Source of the DNA: Trichobilharzia regenti
Taxonomy: Eukaryota > Platyhelminthes > Trematoda > Strigeidida > Schistosomatidae
Assembly: GCA_944472135.2 (NCBI GenBank)
Contig: OX235264.1
Coordinates: 119,379,809 to 119,443,808 of the forward strand
Length of the DNA: 64,000 nucleotides
Direction of reading: 5' to 3'
Shown piece after piece: positions 54,142 to 64,000 of the stretch. The position numbers and the translations under genes are program-made. Within the stretch, counting starts at the first letter, position 1, and every line of letters begins with the position of its first letter. Below the pieces are notes generated by a model. The model was given only the letters and a program-made list of their open reading frames with translations, did no database searches and had not been told where the DNA came from.

Positions 54142-55495
54142 GGTAAATGTTTTGAACGTAGTTAATAACGATGATTATAATAGTAACAAAATAATGATTA
54201 TAAGGCTTATATAGGTGATAAGAATAACAAAGTTAGTATATACAATTGGTGGATGGTGGCTAGCAGTGGAATCCAGGATGCACATTTCGTCCTATTTGGG
54301 ACTCGTCATCTGGATGTACCTGCATTTCTCAGTGAGTGATGACGTTCCCACCGAAGCTCGAACCCAGTACCCATAGTTTCAAACGCCAAAACGTTATCCA
54401 CTAGACCACTTGGGCCACGAGAGCCAGCCACCTCTTGTGCAACGGGTCATATTAATTATTGAATTGAATTTTTGATTTTCCCGTCGATTGTTTGGACCGA
54501 AGTGCTCGGTCTCAGGTTGACATGTCGGCTTCTTGTGCAGATGCTTCGACGATGTCTGTATACTAATTAAATCCCCAGACATCGTCGAAGCATCTGCACA
54601 AGAAGCCGACATGTCAACCTGAGACCGAGCACTTCGGTCCAAACAATCGACGGGAAAATCAAAAATTCAATTCAAAGTTAGTATATGCATATATGTAGAC
54701 AATTCAATAAATAAAAAAATTAGGTCAAATCAAATGGAACGATAATCAGAGTTTAAATAAATATCATAAAAGTACGAAGGAGAGGGATGATAAGAAAGGG
54801 TAGGAGGGTTTTAAATAGAATTCACCTAGGCCAAGGGAGAGACAAAGGTAGAACAAATTTCTTTTGTATACAAAGACTAGGATTCATTATAAATTATTTA
54901 TATAATTTATAATGAATCAATCTTACTCGGCGCTCAAATTATTCCAGAAAAGACTAGGAGTGTTCTCTCGAATTCCCATAGCTTCGGCTAAGTGTAAAAG
55001 ACGGGTTCTGATTCCGTTCGAAAGACTCGATTGAATGCGGTAAATAACTTTGAAAGCACTAATTTTGTCCACTTGGTGACCATTATCAATCAAATGAGCC
55101 AAAATAGAACTTCGTATGGATTTTATTTGACCTTTTCCGAACCACGAAGGAAGATGCTCATTAATGATGCGTTTGTTAAGCTGTCTAGTTGTTCGGCCTA
55201 TATAGCTTTCTCCACAGGAGCAACTAAATTTATAGATACACACATGGAAGTGACACAACTAGGTAGCTTATCTTTCACTTGAGCAATCAAAATTGGTCGG
55301 CTGGAAAATGACAAACAGAGGGTGGCGACCGTATAAGTCTGTTTTATCGCTCTTGACAATCTCGGATGCAAGACTTCATCTACATATATGCATATACTAA
55401 CTTTGTTATTCTTATCACCTATATAAGCCTTATTATCATTATTTTGTTATCATTATAATCATCGTTATATAACTTCGTTCAAAACATTAAGATGT
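54142..55495. mobile_element. Head-to-head PLE split by Sm-alpha
   Basis: The inverted arms lie at 54142-54240 and about 55395-55490 (TTATATAGGTGATAAGAATA against TATTCTTATCACCTATATAA). The minus strand carries the PLE endonuclease at 55258-54923: VCIYKFSCSCGESYIG (GIY block and YIG intact), NEHLPSWFGKGQIK and the C-terminus LLHLAEAMGI. The RT is missing. Confidence 0.65.
54242..54672. repeat. Sm-alpha SINE insertion with 14 bp target duplication
   Basis: CAAAGTTAGTATAT at 54228-54241 and 54673-54686. The minus unit (54242-54558) has box A (GGCCCAAGTGGTCTAGTGG on its strand) and box B (GGTTCGAGCTTCGG). Its ribozyme reads ATGACGA (C3 is A) with GAAA and stem III ATG/CAT. At 54577-54672 the 3' end is repeated in inverted orientation (arms of about 96 bp, nearly perfect). 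Confidence 0.8.
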
Positions 55496-55530
55496 TAAGC
55501 GAAATCCTTTTAAAACAGCTTGATTGTTGT

Positions 55531-55990
55531 TTACACATGACACTGAATGAAGTAAACGCTTACTGATACTGCATAACTAGAAGTATTAGTGTACTCTAGA
55601 ATTGAGTTGTTGACTACTCCTACTTCGTCTTTTGACAAATGTGCTAGTTTAATGTTCATGAGAACTTCCAGTTGTGTAATACACTCAGTGTACTTAATTC
55701 TACAAGAGTAAATAAACTGGTAAATATACAATGAAGTTACCAACATTTGGGTAATGTCTTTGTCTACTAGACAAACAAGAGCATATCTGGAAAGGATGAG
55801 GCGTAGGAACACAGTAAAGAAAATTCCTTCTTAATAGAGGCTTCGAGAACCTCAGGAATTATATCTGCCTTGAATTTCAGACTTAAAATTAGTTTATGTA
55901 TTGATCACATCCAGATATCGTGTAGTATCTGTCTTCGCTATTAGATATTTATTGATGAAGTAGGAGGGATATCCTTTCCTGAAAAGCACT
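55531..55990 (-). pseudogene. PLE fragment, decayed GIY-YIG
   Basis: The minus-strand frame 55812-55531 reads SLYIYQFIYSCRIKYTECIT (GIY block, YIG lost) and NIKLAHLSKDEVGVVNNSI. An upstream RT remnant runs to about 55990 with frameshifts. Confidence 0.5.
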
Positions 55991-55999
55991 CTATTCAAA

Positions 56000-56157
56000 A
56001 TAAAATTCATACCAAATCACAATGCACAGTAATGACCACTTGGTATTATTTTTTTATTGTGAAACTGGTTTCTTAATATCTGGTATGGTCTAATAAACTA
56101 CAAATCGATTGTTGTAAATAGAGATAAAGTAACCGGACCTAAGTTCTTCTCAAGGTA
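56000..56157. other. No recognised feature
   Basis: Short AT-rich spacer between PLE copies. Confidence 0.25.
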
Positions 56158-56167
56158 GATATCAAAC

Positions 56168-57068
56168 GGTTTTGGTGTGGTTGTGTTCTCTGAGCTGGAT
56201 AGATAATTTGCGAAGCTTTCATTGCCCTACTAAGCAACATATTCACCACATGCTTCAATTTGAATTGAAGCGAGCGTTTAGATTTCTTCAAGAGTTTATT
56301 AGTCATCTCTCCTGCTGGATGACCTTGAATTTGATTGGTCGTTTTTGTGTTTTTACACCTTCCAGGCTATTAGTATTAGTCACTGGTGGTGACTACTTCC
56401 TTGACTTGAACGTTGACCCTTTGTGTGTGAGGTTTCTTTCTTATCGATGTCGATGTGTCTCTTGATCGATGATTTACTGGAATATCAGGCTTCTTGATGT
56501 TTACTCTGTCTAAACACTACATCGGCCAAAATGGACGGCCCCTTCGTCTTTGTATTCATGATCATAAACTAACTAGCCATCATAAGGCATGATATCCACT
56601 TCCTCATATCACTACATTCAGGCAACCATAGACATCAATTCGACTGGGATAACCAACGTTCAAATATTAGACAGAGTAAACATCAAGAGTGCTAGAGAAT
56701 TTTTAGAAGCCTGGTTATCCAGTGAATCGTCAATCACATCGAAATAAACAAAATTTACCAATCCATAAGATGGAAATCTCGCATACAAGGGATTAACGTT
56801 CAAGTCAAAGAAACAATCAGTTCCAATACAAGTGGCCTAGAGGGCGTGAAAACACACAAAAACAAACAATCATGTCCAAGGTCACCCACCAGGAGAGATG
56901 ACTAATAGTGAACTCGTGGAGAAATCTAAAAGCTCACTTCAATTCAAATTGAAGTATGCACTGACGGAAGATGTTGCCTAGTAGGGGTAAATTAACTGTC
57001 CAGCTCATAGAACACAACCACAACCACAAATGATCCACTTGAGCTGCAAATCGTCTCCATCATATCTG
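56168..57068. mobile_element. Head-to-head PLE with 10 bp target duplication
   Basis: GATATCAAAC at 56158-56167 and 57069-57078. The minus arm (56168 to about 56510) and the plus part (from about 56512) share the C-terminus and 3' UTR. The plus part begins inside the endonuclease (HYIGQNGRPLRLCIH codons with YIG near 56515) and contains GHQFDWDNQRSNIRQ-like codons in a shifted frame. It ends with GAGCTGCAAATCGTCTCC. It is older than the 24.6 kb copy and has stops. Confidence 0.7.
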
Positions 57069-57079
57069 GATATCAAACA

Positions 57080-57580
57080 TCACTGAAGTGGCATACATCA
57101 GTCAAGATCTACTTAAAACTTGAGCTACCAAAAGACTTCCATCTCTCTATTGCATATATTTTATCTTATTTGGTTCATAATAATCGATTAAGATATCACG
57201 TCTAAGGGTATTATCTGCTCTTGTGTGTTTTAAAATGTTTTATACAAACTTCTGATTCGCAAATTTCTACTAAACTTGAAGAATGACCTGATTGTGGATA
57301 TGGCAAGGTATTCTAATACATGAGAGAACTGTTCTTCATTTATGTTCATGAGTCTCAAAATGTACTTCTGAACATTTCATAACTGGCTTTCAACCAGATA
57401 TCATGGAGACAAAGCAGATGTATCGTGGTGGAATCTGGTTTGTGCTTCAGCTTCGAAACCATTGTGTCCACAGACAGGATCTGCTGTCATTTAATATTTA
57501 ACTTGAAGATATTATACTAAGGGAAAATATCATGCAGTTAAACTCCTATTAAAATTCTGTACATTTTATAAATACTACTC
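57080..57580. other. No recognised feature
   Basis: Broken frames, no family match. Confidence 0.3.
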
Positions 57581-57589
57581 AGAATAAAC

Positions 57590-57860
57590 TGTGTCGGTGG
57601 CATAGAGGTTAGGACGCTCGCTGAGCATGCACATAATTCGGGGTTCGATTCCCGGCTGACGCACTCCTTTACTTCGCTAAGCCAGAAATAATCCTGGCAA
57701 AGAGGAAAGGTTGGGCATGAGGCTAGCAACCCTATCCTGTAAAAATTAAACACTGCTACAGTAACTTCAAGCCACTAGCTTGAGGCCCTATGTTCCACTG
57801 GGAACGTGAAGGAAAAATATCCAGAATAAAGAGGTTATTATTAACATTAATACTACAGGC
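57590..57860 (+). repeat. tRNA-Gly-like SINE with RTE-like 3' tail
   Basis: Box A GTCGGTGGCATAGAGGTTAG, box B GGGGTTCGATTCCCGG, end of head CTGACGCA. It then has a body unlike the other Gly-like SINEs (CTTCGCTAAGCCAGAAATAA). The tail GCCCTATGTTCCACTGGGAA is nearly the RTE LINE 3' end. Sister at 61965-62220. Confidence 0.65.
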
Positions 57861-58315
57861 AAATACTGTGCAGTAAGCTGACGAATTCCATTGTAAACCT
57901 GATACTCTAGTCAGTGGTAATGTCTGCAACCTCTAAAACAATTAAATAATGTATATTTACATTAGTAATATCATTCCGTCTGATTTTTGTCTGTAAAAAC
58001 CGGTATAAATTCAGATTTTTATCACACCCAGTGATCTGGCACTAAGTGCACTTGGAGAAATTCGACACCTACACCCACACATACCGACAAGTTGCGCCTA
58101 CATCAAGTAAAAACAATTGGAAACTGACACCTGAACGCTAATTTTCACTGGCAATCTAGAAAACTACTTTCAATGCATAATCATTACTTCACACAACAAT
58201 GGTACATAGATGTAAGGTTTCCTTCAGATGATTCATCCATCTTAATTAAATAACGTAACCAATTGGTTTATTTCTAACAACGAAAATGCCTAATGATGAC
58301 AGTGATCTTAGATTT
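57861..58315. other. No recognised feature
   Basis: AT-rich; nothing recognised. Confidence 0.3.
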
Positions 58316-58319
58316 TGAC

Positions 58320-59250
58320 ACTGTTAGGGGTAATTCTCTGCATACCAAGTAATCGACAACGGGAAACTCACGGAATCCTTCGAAGAGGTGAAAAGCGGGA
58401 GTAGGGCAAGACTAGCTGGCTGCCTACTATCTCCAGTGATTTTTCTGATTGAGGTAGATTGAATAATGCGACAGAAGGACAGCTGGCAGCGACGAGACAG
58501 GCGTAAAAAGGACCCACACAAAAACCTTGAAGGGTCTAGGCTTCGTCGATGACATACGTCTGATTTCCCACAAACTGAGAGATGTGCAAGTGAAAAGCAA
58601 CAATTTGGCGATAGAAGAAGCATCCAGAGAAGATAAGACTTTAGTTGAACATAGACAAAACGTAGGTGATGAAGATTCCTGGCCAACAGCAACAACAACA
58701 AATAACAATCAGCATAAATGAGACGGGTCTGAAAGAAGCAACCTCCTTCACTCACCTACCTGCCTACCTGGAAAGCATCGTTTCAACTACAAGTTGGCAT
58801 AACTGGTTAGAATATCAAAGCAGCGACGATCGAGAAAGCAAATTAAGCTTTCATTCCTCTCACGTCTGTGTGGAAATCAACAGCACTCAGGATGAAAATG
58901 AAAATAAGATCCGGAATTTCAACTTCAATGTGAAGTCAGTGCTACTTATTATACGGATCAGAGACTTGGCGTCACCCCACGTCACGAAGGGCACTTCAAA
59001 CAAACTACAGACCTTCATCAACAGCTGTCTCCGCTCAATACTTCTCATGATCATATGGTTGGCCAGAAAAGATCAGCAATAGTGAGGGATCTCTGGCAAT
59101 GAACGAACCAACCAAGCCAGCAGCAACCAATTGTGCAGCAAATATGCAGGTAGAAATGGAGGTCAATTGGCCAAACTTTGAGAAAACAAACCATTGAGTG
59201 AAATCACACTCCAGGCCATCTTTGAAAGGAGTAGCTGATATGTGAATAAA
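58320..59250 (+). mobile_element. RTE-like LINE, 3' half
   Basis: Plus strand: YQVIDNGKLTESFEE (58345), then MKGLGFVDDIRLISHKLRDVQ (58527; FADD changed to FVDD), EDKTLVEHRQNVGDED, Gln/Asn-rich codons (58690), and the HVCVEINSTQDENENKIRNFN block (58870). After this come HVTKGTSNKLQTFINSCLRSI and the C-terminus. It breaks off near 59250 without the usual 3' end. Confidence 0.6.
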
Positions 59251-59329
59251 CACGGATAACATAATAAGTCGATTTGGGGACTTAGTCAATGAATACTAAG
59301 TGTTAAGTCCTCTGAGGATTTCCTCTTTC

Positions 59330-59490
59330 GTAACATACTGGATAACGCTTTGATGTTTAAAATAATGGGAGCTATGTTCATGTCTCAATAGGAACACCGT
59401 CACTCACTATGGATAAACGTACATTTCCTTCAAGGGTCTCAGATAAGACGAGATGTGCATCCTAGATTCATAGAGAGTGTATTTTATGCA
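59330..59490 (+). repeat. Sm-alpha SINE relic
   Basis: ACTGGATAACGCTTTGATGT, GGGAACACCGTCACTCACTA-like sequence and AAGACGAGATGTGCATCCTAG mark a decayed copy; the ribozyme core is lost. Confidence 0.45.
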
Positions 59491-60045
59491 GTCTTGTTCA
59501 GAAAGGGCTTTGGGTGTGACGTGAAAATATGCTGAAGAATTAGCTCTTCAATTGTCATTTCAAAGGAGGACATATTGATGCGAAATACCGCTAACATATA
59601 TTATCTATAATACTTCTCTGGATAAAAGCTGATACTTGTGTGAAGCAGCAGAATGCCAATCAGTTATTGAATGTGAGAACTTACACCTCATGTAATAGAC
59701 CATTTAAAGTGACTACATCTTAGTCAGAGATGACAATTAATTTGCTTCATTGCAGTATGAACAAGTTCTTGGTATTTTAACCTATATTACTCGAAGAATA
59801 GAAAACTGTTATTCGAAATACTCCTAATTACATCGACCGCCTGAACCGCAAGGCACACTTCTGTCGGTAGGATAACGGCTGACTAGAAACTGCGGGAGAA
59901 TATCATACTGCCCAAATCCCTAGATGTGTTAATTTGCCTGCAAGAAATATCCAAGATCCTGGAGATAAATACACTACATCATCAAACACAACAAGAATTA
60001 ACTTTATTCGATTACGATAGTCTTAGGTTTTACACACATGTTTAA
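59491..60045. other. No recognised feature
   Basis: No frame or family match. Confidence 0.3.
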
Positions 60046-60049
60046 GTAA

Positions 60050-60265
60050 ATATTTTTTTTATTATTTTTTTTTTATTTTTTAGTTTTTGATTACAGCTTG
60101 ACTCTACACCGTATTTTAGGTACAAGTATGGAATTTTCAGCGTGGATATCGGTAGCCCAAATTTCGCAGGCCGACCATAGATATCAGGTGTGCGTTGGCG
60201 TGGGCTCGAACTCCAGGACTATGTGCATGGTCGGCGAGAGTCCTAACTACTGTGCCACCGACGCA
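60050..60265 (-). repeat. tRNA-Gly-like SINE
   Basis: Minus strand: GTGCGTCGGTGGCACAGTAG (box A), box B GGAGTTCGAGCCC, the full body and a long T-rich (A-rich on its strand) tail at 60050-60085. Confidence 0.7.
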
Positions 60266-60514
60266 CTTTATGTGGCATCCATGAATTTGTACGCCAAAGC
60301 ATAAAGTCCTATCCTTTCATGGATTTTACTGCTTCGATTAAGGGTTTCATAAAGTTTGTCCAAATAAAGTATAGAAAAGTACAAGAATCTTTCGACTACT
60401 TTGTTATTTAATGGCTGAAAACACACTCACTACAATTTGGACTTTATTCGTGTACTTGTAACTTTTTATCTGGATTACTTAATTGTAGAGGTTTCATTAT
60501 CTTCTCAGACAACA

Positions 60515-60870
60515 TAAGACATAAGACAAGGGCCAGGCAACAGATCGTTTATTGAGAAAATCAAGAGATATTTATAGATTTTTATATACATTATTATTCG
60601 CGTTGTTATTAGGAGAAAAACAAAGTCTTCCTATTGGTTGTTTTGCTTCTGAAGGTTATTCTGTACTGCTTGTGACTGTTTCTTAGAAAGTTAAGTCATA
60701 TATCCGCGAATCGTATTTGCACACGCTAAATCTGCTGTGATTGGTTGATGAGTACCTCAGGGTTAAGCTTTGTTATTGTTTTTTCTCATGACTCCGATTC
60801 TGGACGTAAACATCGACATAAATTTTTATCTTAAATTTCGGCTTGCAGTCAGCTCTTACCACACTCGTCT
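60515..60870 (+). repeat. LTR-like block with truncated downstream region
   Basis: GACAAGGGCCAGGCAACAGATCG at 60530, TGTGATTGGTTGATGAG, ending near CTCTTACCACACTCG. A second, shorter match to the LTR start (GACAGAAGACTAGGGCTAGG) begins near 61276. The 400 bp between them is GC-richer than the window and has no recognised protein. A deleted LTR element is plausible. Confidence 0.45.
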
Positions 60871-61309
60871 CCCCATGAAAGACTTTCGACTGAAGTTGGT
60901 TTGGTCTTCTCGGTTCTGGTGGCTTTGTTCGCTTGTCTTGCTGTCTGGAATCCCGATGCTCGCTGACGTTAGCCTGTTTCTCTCTGTGATCGAAACTACG
61001 TGACCCTGTCTCACAGTGACCATGTGTGGTCTTTTCCACTTTGGAAGCTGTTTGCCTAACCCCGGTGCGTATCCGTCGGTGTTTCGCCCCACACTTTTAT
61101 ATACTGCCTTTATCCAACCTCTCAGCAGCGTCCCAAGTACCAGCCTCATTGCTGACAGATCTTGAAAGCTACTCAACTGCGCAACAGCCTCGAAGTTTCA
61201 CCCAACGCTCCACATATCTCCATCAAAAACTGAAGGGGATAGGCTTTCCATTTGTTGGCTGGCAGTGACAGCAAATGAAACGACAGAAGACTAGGGCTAG
61301 GCAAAACAC

Positions 61310-61960
61310 GAAGAATGTTCAGGCATTCCTTGAAGACTGGTACTAAGATGAGTAAGCCATTATTGAATGTATTGATAAAAACCAGAGTTATTCTGTAACG
61401 AACAAGTTCTTAAATGGATGAATGGTCGAATTGTAGGTCGATAAAGTAATTAATATCAATACAACTGAACATAAAGTTAAGATTATCTCCGGAGACAAAG
61501 AATCAGGAAAGCCACCTTTATATTGAAGTTCATGTCGCTGATGATGTTGTTTAGAAGGTGAGTGAAACTTCCGGAATTAAGTTATCTCAAACTAAAGAAC
61601 GCAAATTTATAAGAATTACTCACGTGAGCTACGAATCCTTTTCATCCTTTTTTTAGGGTGAAAGGTGTCATCAAAAGGTACTGGCATTTTGAAAATAAAA
61701 AATCAGTGAATCGGTACTTTGTTCAAAATGAGAAATCCCCGATGATCCCCCACCCATAGTATTACAAGTAGTCATCAAACTTCACAATGGTAGTACTACC
61801 CTTGATTCACTGTCTTTCAACCCTATTACCAGAAGATGTACCTTGAGTCACCATTTTATATTGTAAATGGGTAAATATTCCCATGGACTACCTCATTGAC
61901 GTAGTGTTCCACACGGACTTTACCAAGTCCATTTTGAAAATAGTTTCTTTATCAAGATGA
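61310..61960. other. No recognised feature
   Basis: No frame or family match. Confidence 0.3.
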
Positions 61961-61964
61961 AATT

Positions 61965-62225
61965 CTAGCGTCAGTGGCCCAAGGGTTGAATTCTCGCTGA
62001 CCACGCATGCGGTCAGGAGTTCGATCTCTGGCCACAGGCTCATTTCTTCATCTCGCTAAGCCAGTAATAAGACTAGTAAACAGGGAAGTTGGGCTGGGCA
62101 CGAGGCTAGCAACTCCATCCCGTAAAAATAGAAAGCCACTGCTACAGAAACTTCAAGCCCGTAGCTTTAAGCCCTATGTTCTACTGGGAATGAAAAGGAA
62201 ACATTCTAATTTATTGACTGAATAA
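61965..62225 (+). repeat. tRNA-Gly-like SINE with RTE-like 3' tail, diverged
   Basis: AGCGTCAGTGGCCCAAGG, GGAGTTCGATCTCTGG (box B), the body CATCTCGCTAAGCCAGTAAT and the tail AGCCCTATGTTCTACTGGGA. Same subfamily as 57590-57860. Confidence 0.6.
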
Positions 62226-62459
62226 TGATATCCACGCTCCGATTTCCTTCTTTTATAAGTTCCAACCCTAAAAGGGTTGATAAATGTACACTACTGAAAA
62301 CTGCCATTCTGCAAAATATACACTGTCTAGTTTTCGGCAATTACCGATTGTTCTTTTTCTTCGGACTGGAATTCGTTTTAGTGATATCTATGAATTCTGA
62401 CACACTGTTAACGTTCTGCTTATTTGTTGACTATAATTTACAGAAAGCGCGGCCTGGAA

Positions 62460-62845
62460 AACACGATAGATGAATTTGGTCTCATATTCACCATCTAAGT
62501 TATGCTATCAACACAAATGTGAAGTCATTCCATCTATATGCATCAGAATCTTGACCAGTACGTCACGGAAAGCATTTCCAACAGCCTGCTGAAGACTTTC
62601 ATCAACGGATGCCACCCAAGCTGGATCCATACTGAAGATAAAATGGTCGGCTGGTCAGATAGAATTAGCTACAAGAAACTCTGCCTGGCGAGAGCCGATT
62701 TCTCAACAAATATATGGTCAGATATACGTTGAGGAAGCCGTTGAATGAAGTCGCGCGCAATGCGGGATGTCACCCGAGTGGGTCGTCGGTGCGAGGCTGA
62801 CATGGAGGATATCGTGTGATTTGAAGAAGATAAGAGATTATTAAG
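62460..62845 (+). mobile_element. RTE-like LINE C-terminal fragment
   Basis: Plus strand: YVTESISNSLLKTFINGCH (62560 area, open frame 62538-62732), QDKMVGWSDRISYKKL, then the arginine-rich 3' end AGTGGGTCGTCGGTGCGAGG near 62780. Confidence 0.55.
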
Positions 62846-62869
62846 ACAGAGCTTTATCTAAACACCTCA

Positions 62870-63240
62870 ACTTTGTTCTGTTCTCTGTTGTACTCCTCAG
62901 TTGAACCTACAACTGCCTATAACCTCTCACCGACTCACGTCCAGCTCGTCTTTCCCCTTACGGACTCAATTCGAGCGGTGGCCTGGCACGTGATGCCATT
63001 CGAGAGATTCCTCAGAGTATGTCTATCTCTATTGGTTATCTTCCCAACTCCGTCTTCTCTGTGTTCACTTGACATACTATCTTCTCTGCTTCTTCTGTTG
63101 GTTTGTCTCGTTTGTAAGTCTTCGAGATTGTGTTATGCGTTAGACAAAAATGATCTGCGAAATTCAGATCTCGTAGAGTTTTCTTATCAGTCTAGCATAT
63201 CCCTGTCTCCGCATCACCTACTTTACTTTGGGCTAATAGG
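62870..63240 (-). mobile_element. RTE-like LINE fragment, tail-to-tail with the previous one
   Basis: Minus strand: the DDLCLAHNLEDLQ-type region (near 63150), and the 3' end near 62880-63010 (GGCCACCGCTCGAATTGAGT). Meets 62460-62845 tail to tail. Confidence 0.5.
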
Positions 63241-63269
63241 TTTATTTTTCAAGCATTGGTTTTGTAAGG

Positions 63270-63750
63270 ATTTTGTTTAATTGGATGGAGGATTTCATCA
63301 TGAGCTGACATCAGTTAGAGAACCACTGGAAAACAAGCTGTGGGTACTGAACAGCTATTTCGTCCTAGTTTGGGACTCATTGTTAGGCAGCACGCATCCA
63401 CCGGGGGGGGGTTAGAATCCAGGGGTTCTAGTGGGAAGCCATGACCAGTAGGATAGAGTAGGTTGAAGAAGAGACAGTAACTCATTGCGAAATGGTCGAG
63501 CCATGTCGTGAATTAGCAGAAGTTAGAATTCATGCACTGACTGACCTTTGGATTGGGTCCCACTGGCTCAGTAGTCTATGAGACAACTCGTCTTGTATCC
63601 AGAAGGTCCTGGGTACAAACACTGGTGGGTTGTTACTGTCTACTGATGAATCCCAAACTAGGACGGAGGAAACAATTGTCCAGTACTCCCAGGTTTTTAT
63701 CTGGTTATCTAACTGATGTCAGCTCATGATGTAATTCTCCATCCAATTAG
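63270..63750. repeat. Thr-like SINE, head-to-head copy
   Basis: The inverted arm 63270-63415 and the plus unit 63416-63750 end in opposed tails (TTGGATGGAGGATTTCATCATG against TGATGTAATTCTCCATCCAA). The plus unit keeps CTGATGA (about 63652), CCCAAACTAGGACGG with an insertion before AGGAAACAAT, then TGTCCAGTACTCC. The inverted arm has GACGAAATAGC. Box B of the inverted arm is replaced by a run of nine G (63403-63411). Confidence 0.65.
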
Positions 63751-64000
63751 GTTGATATTTATTATGCAGTCATCTGAAATAACTTTATTTTAAATATTGA
63801 TATGTTGAAACCTAATGAAAGTAGTTCACTATATTTAAAGGTTTGTAATATGGTATGTCATCAAATTTAATCATAAATCATTTACAATCAAGAGATAATA
63901 TATCAAAATTTGTGAATAATGGAATTATTTTCCGATTTTTTGACTATTGGAGACACCGGTAACAGATCACATCACATCATTTATCTGAATTACCCCAGAT
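63751..64000. other. No recognised feature
   Basis: AT-rich sequence; nothing recognised. Confidence 0.3.

Noticed and set aside
63403..63411. Run of nine G
   Set aside because: It sits where box B of a SINE belongs. It may be a sequencing or assembly artefact, so I made no claim.
63953..63958. Possible 6 bp micro-exon (AG|ACACCG|GT)
   Set aside because: Splice dinucleotides this close together occur by chance; there is no frame or transcript support.

Overview
The window looks like a gene-poor, AT-rich piece of a Schistosoma (blood fluke) genome. The evidence is the repeat content: copies of the Sm-alpha SINE with its hammerhead ribozyme fold, many Penelope-like (PLE) reverse transcriptase and GIY-YIG fragments, RTE-like and CR1-like LINE pieces, a CsRn1/Boudicca-type Gypsy gag with the CX2CX3HX4C knuckle, and tRNA-derived SINEs. 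The exact species cannot be fixed by eye. There is no bacterial gene structure, rRNA or intact tRNA gene.

Only two pieces look like host genes. At the left edge (151-311, +) is the last coding exon of an unrecognised gene with an acidic, ubiquitin-interacting-motif-like C-terminus. At 28758-28840 (+) is a good candidate first exon: an ATG, a hydrophobic signal-peptide-like stretch of 27 codons and a GTGAGT donor. The rest of that gene was not found.

Nearly everything else is mobile DNA. 1.3-8.7 kb: a tRNA-Thr-like SINE, two CR1-like LINE 3' ends, head-to-head PLEs and an RTE remnant. 9-13 kb: two opposed PLEs, one split by a 0.8 kb near-perfect palindrome that is itself a PLE insertion. 13.7-18.9 kb: SINE clusters. 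18.9-28.1 kb: PLE-rich, including the best preserved PLE ORF (24872-26182), nested inside another PLE. 29-41 kb: RTE and PLE relics with Sm-alpha. 42.4-44.7 kb: a PLE split by a Gypsy gag-protease fragment. 45-64 kb: RTE fragments, three related LTR-like blocks, Sm-alpha, Thr-, Cys- and Gly-like SINEs and two more head-to-head PLEs.

The main pattern is shared machinery. Three SINE families with different tRNA-like heads (Sm-alpha, a Thr-like and a Cys-like family) each carry a hammerhead-like core (CTGANGA, stem II, GAAA, NUH). Their stem II sequences covary between families. PLE ends carry more decayed hammerhead-like motifs. The PLEs and these SINEs also share an insertion form: the 5' part is an inverted copy of the 3' end (head-to-head), sometimes in tandem dimers, flanked by 10-14 bp target duplications where I could read them. 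This suggests that PLE machinery moves a set of ribozyme-bearing SINEs. Sm-alpha ribozymes and PLE ribozymes are established; extending this to the Thr-like and Cys-like families and to a shared insertion form is my inference.
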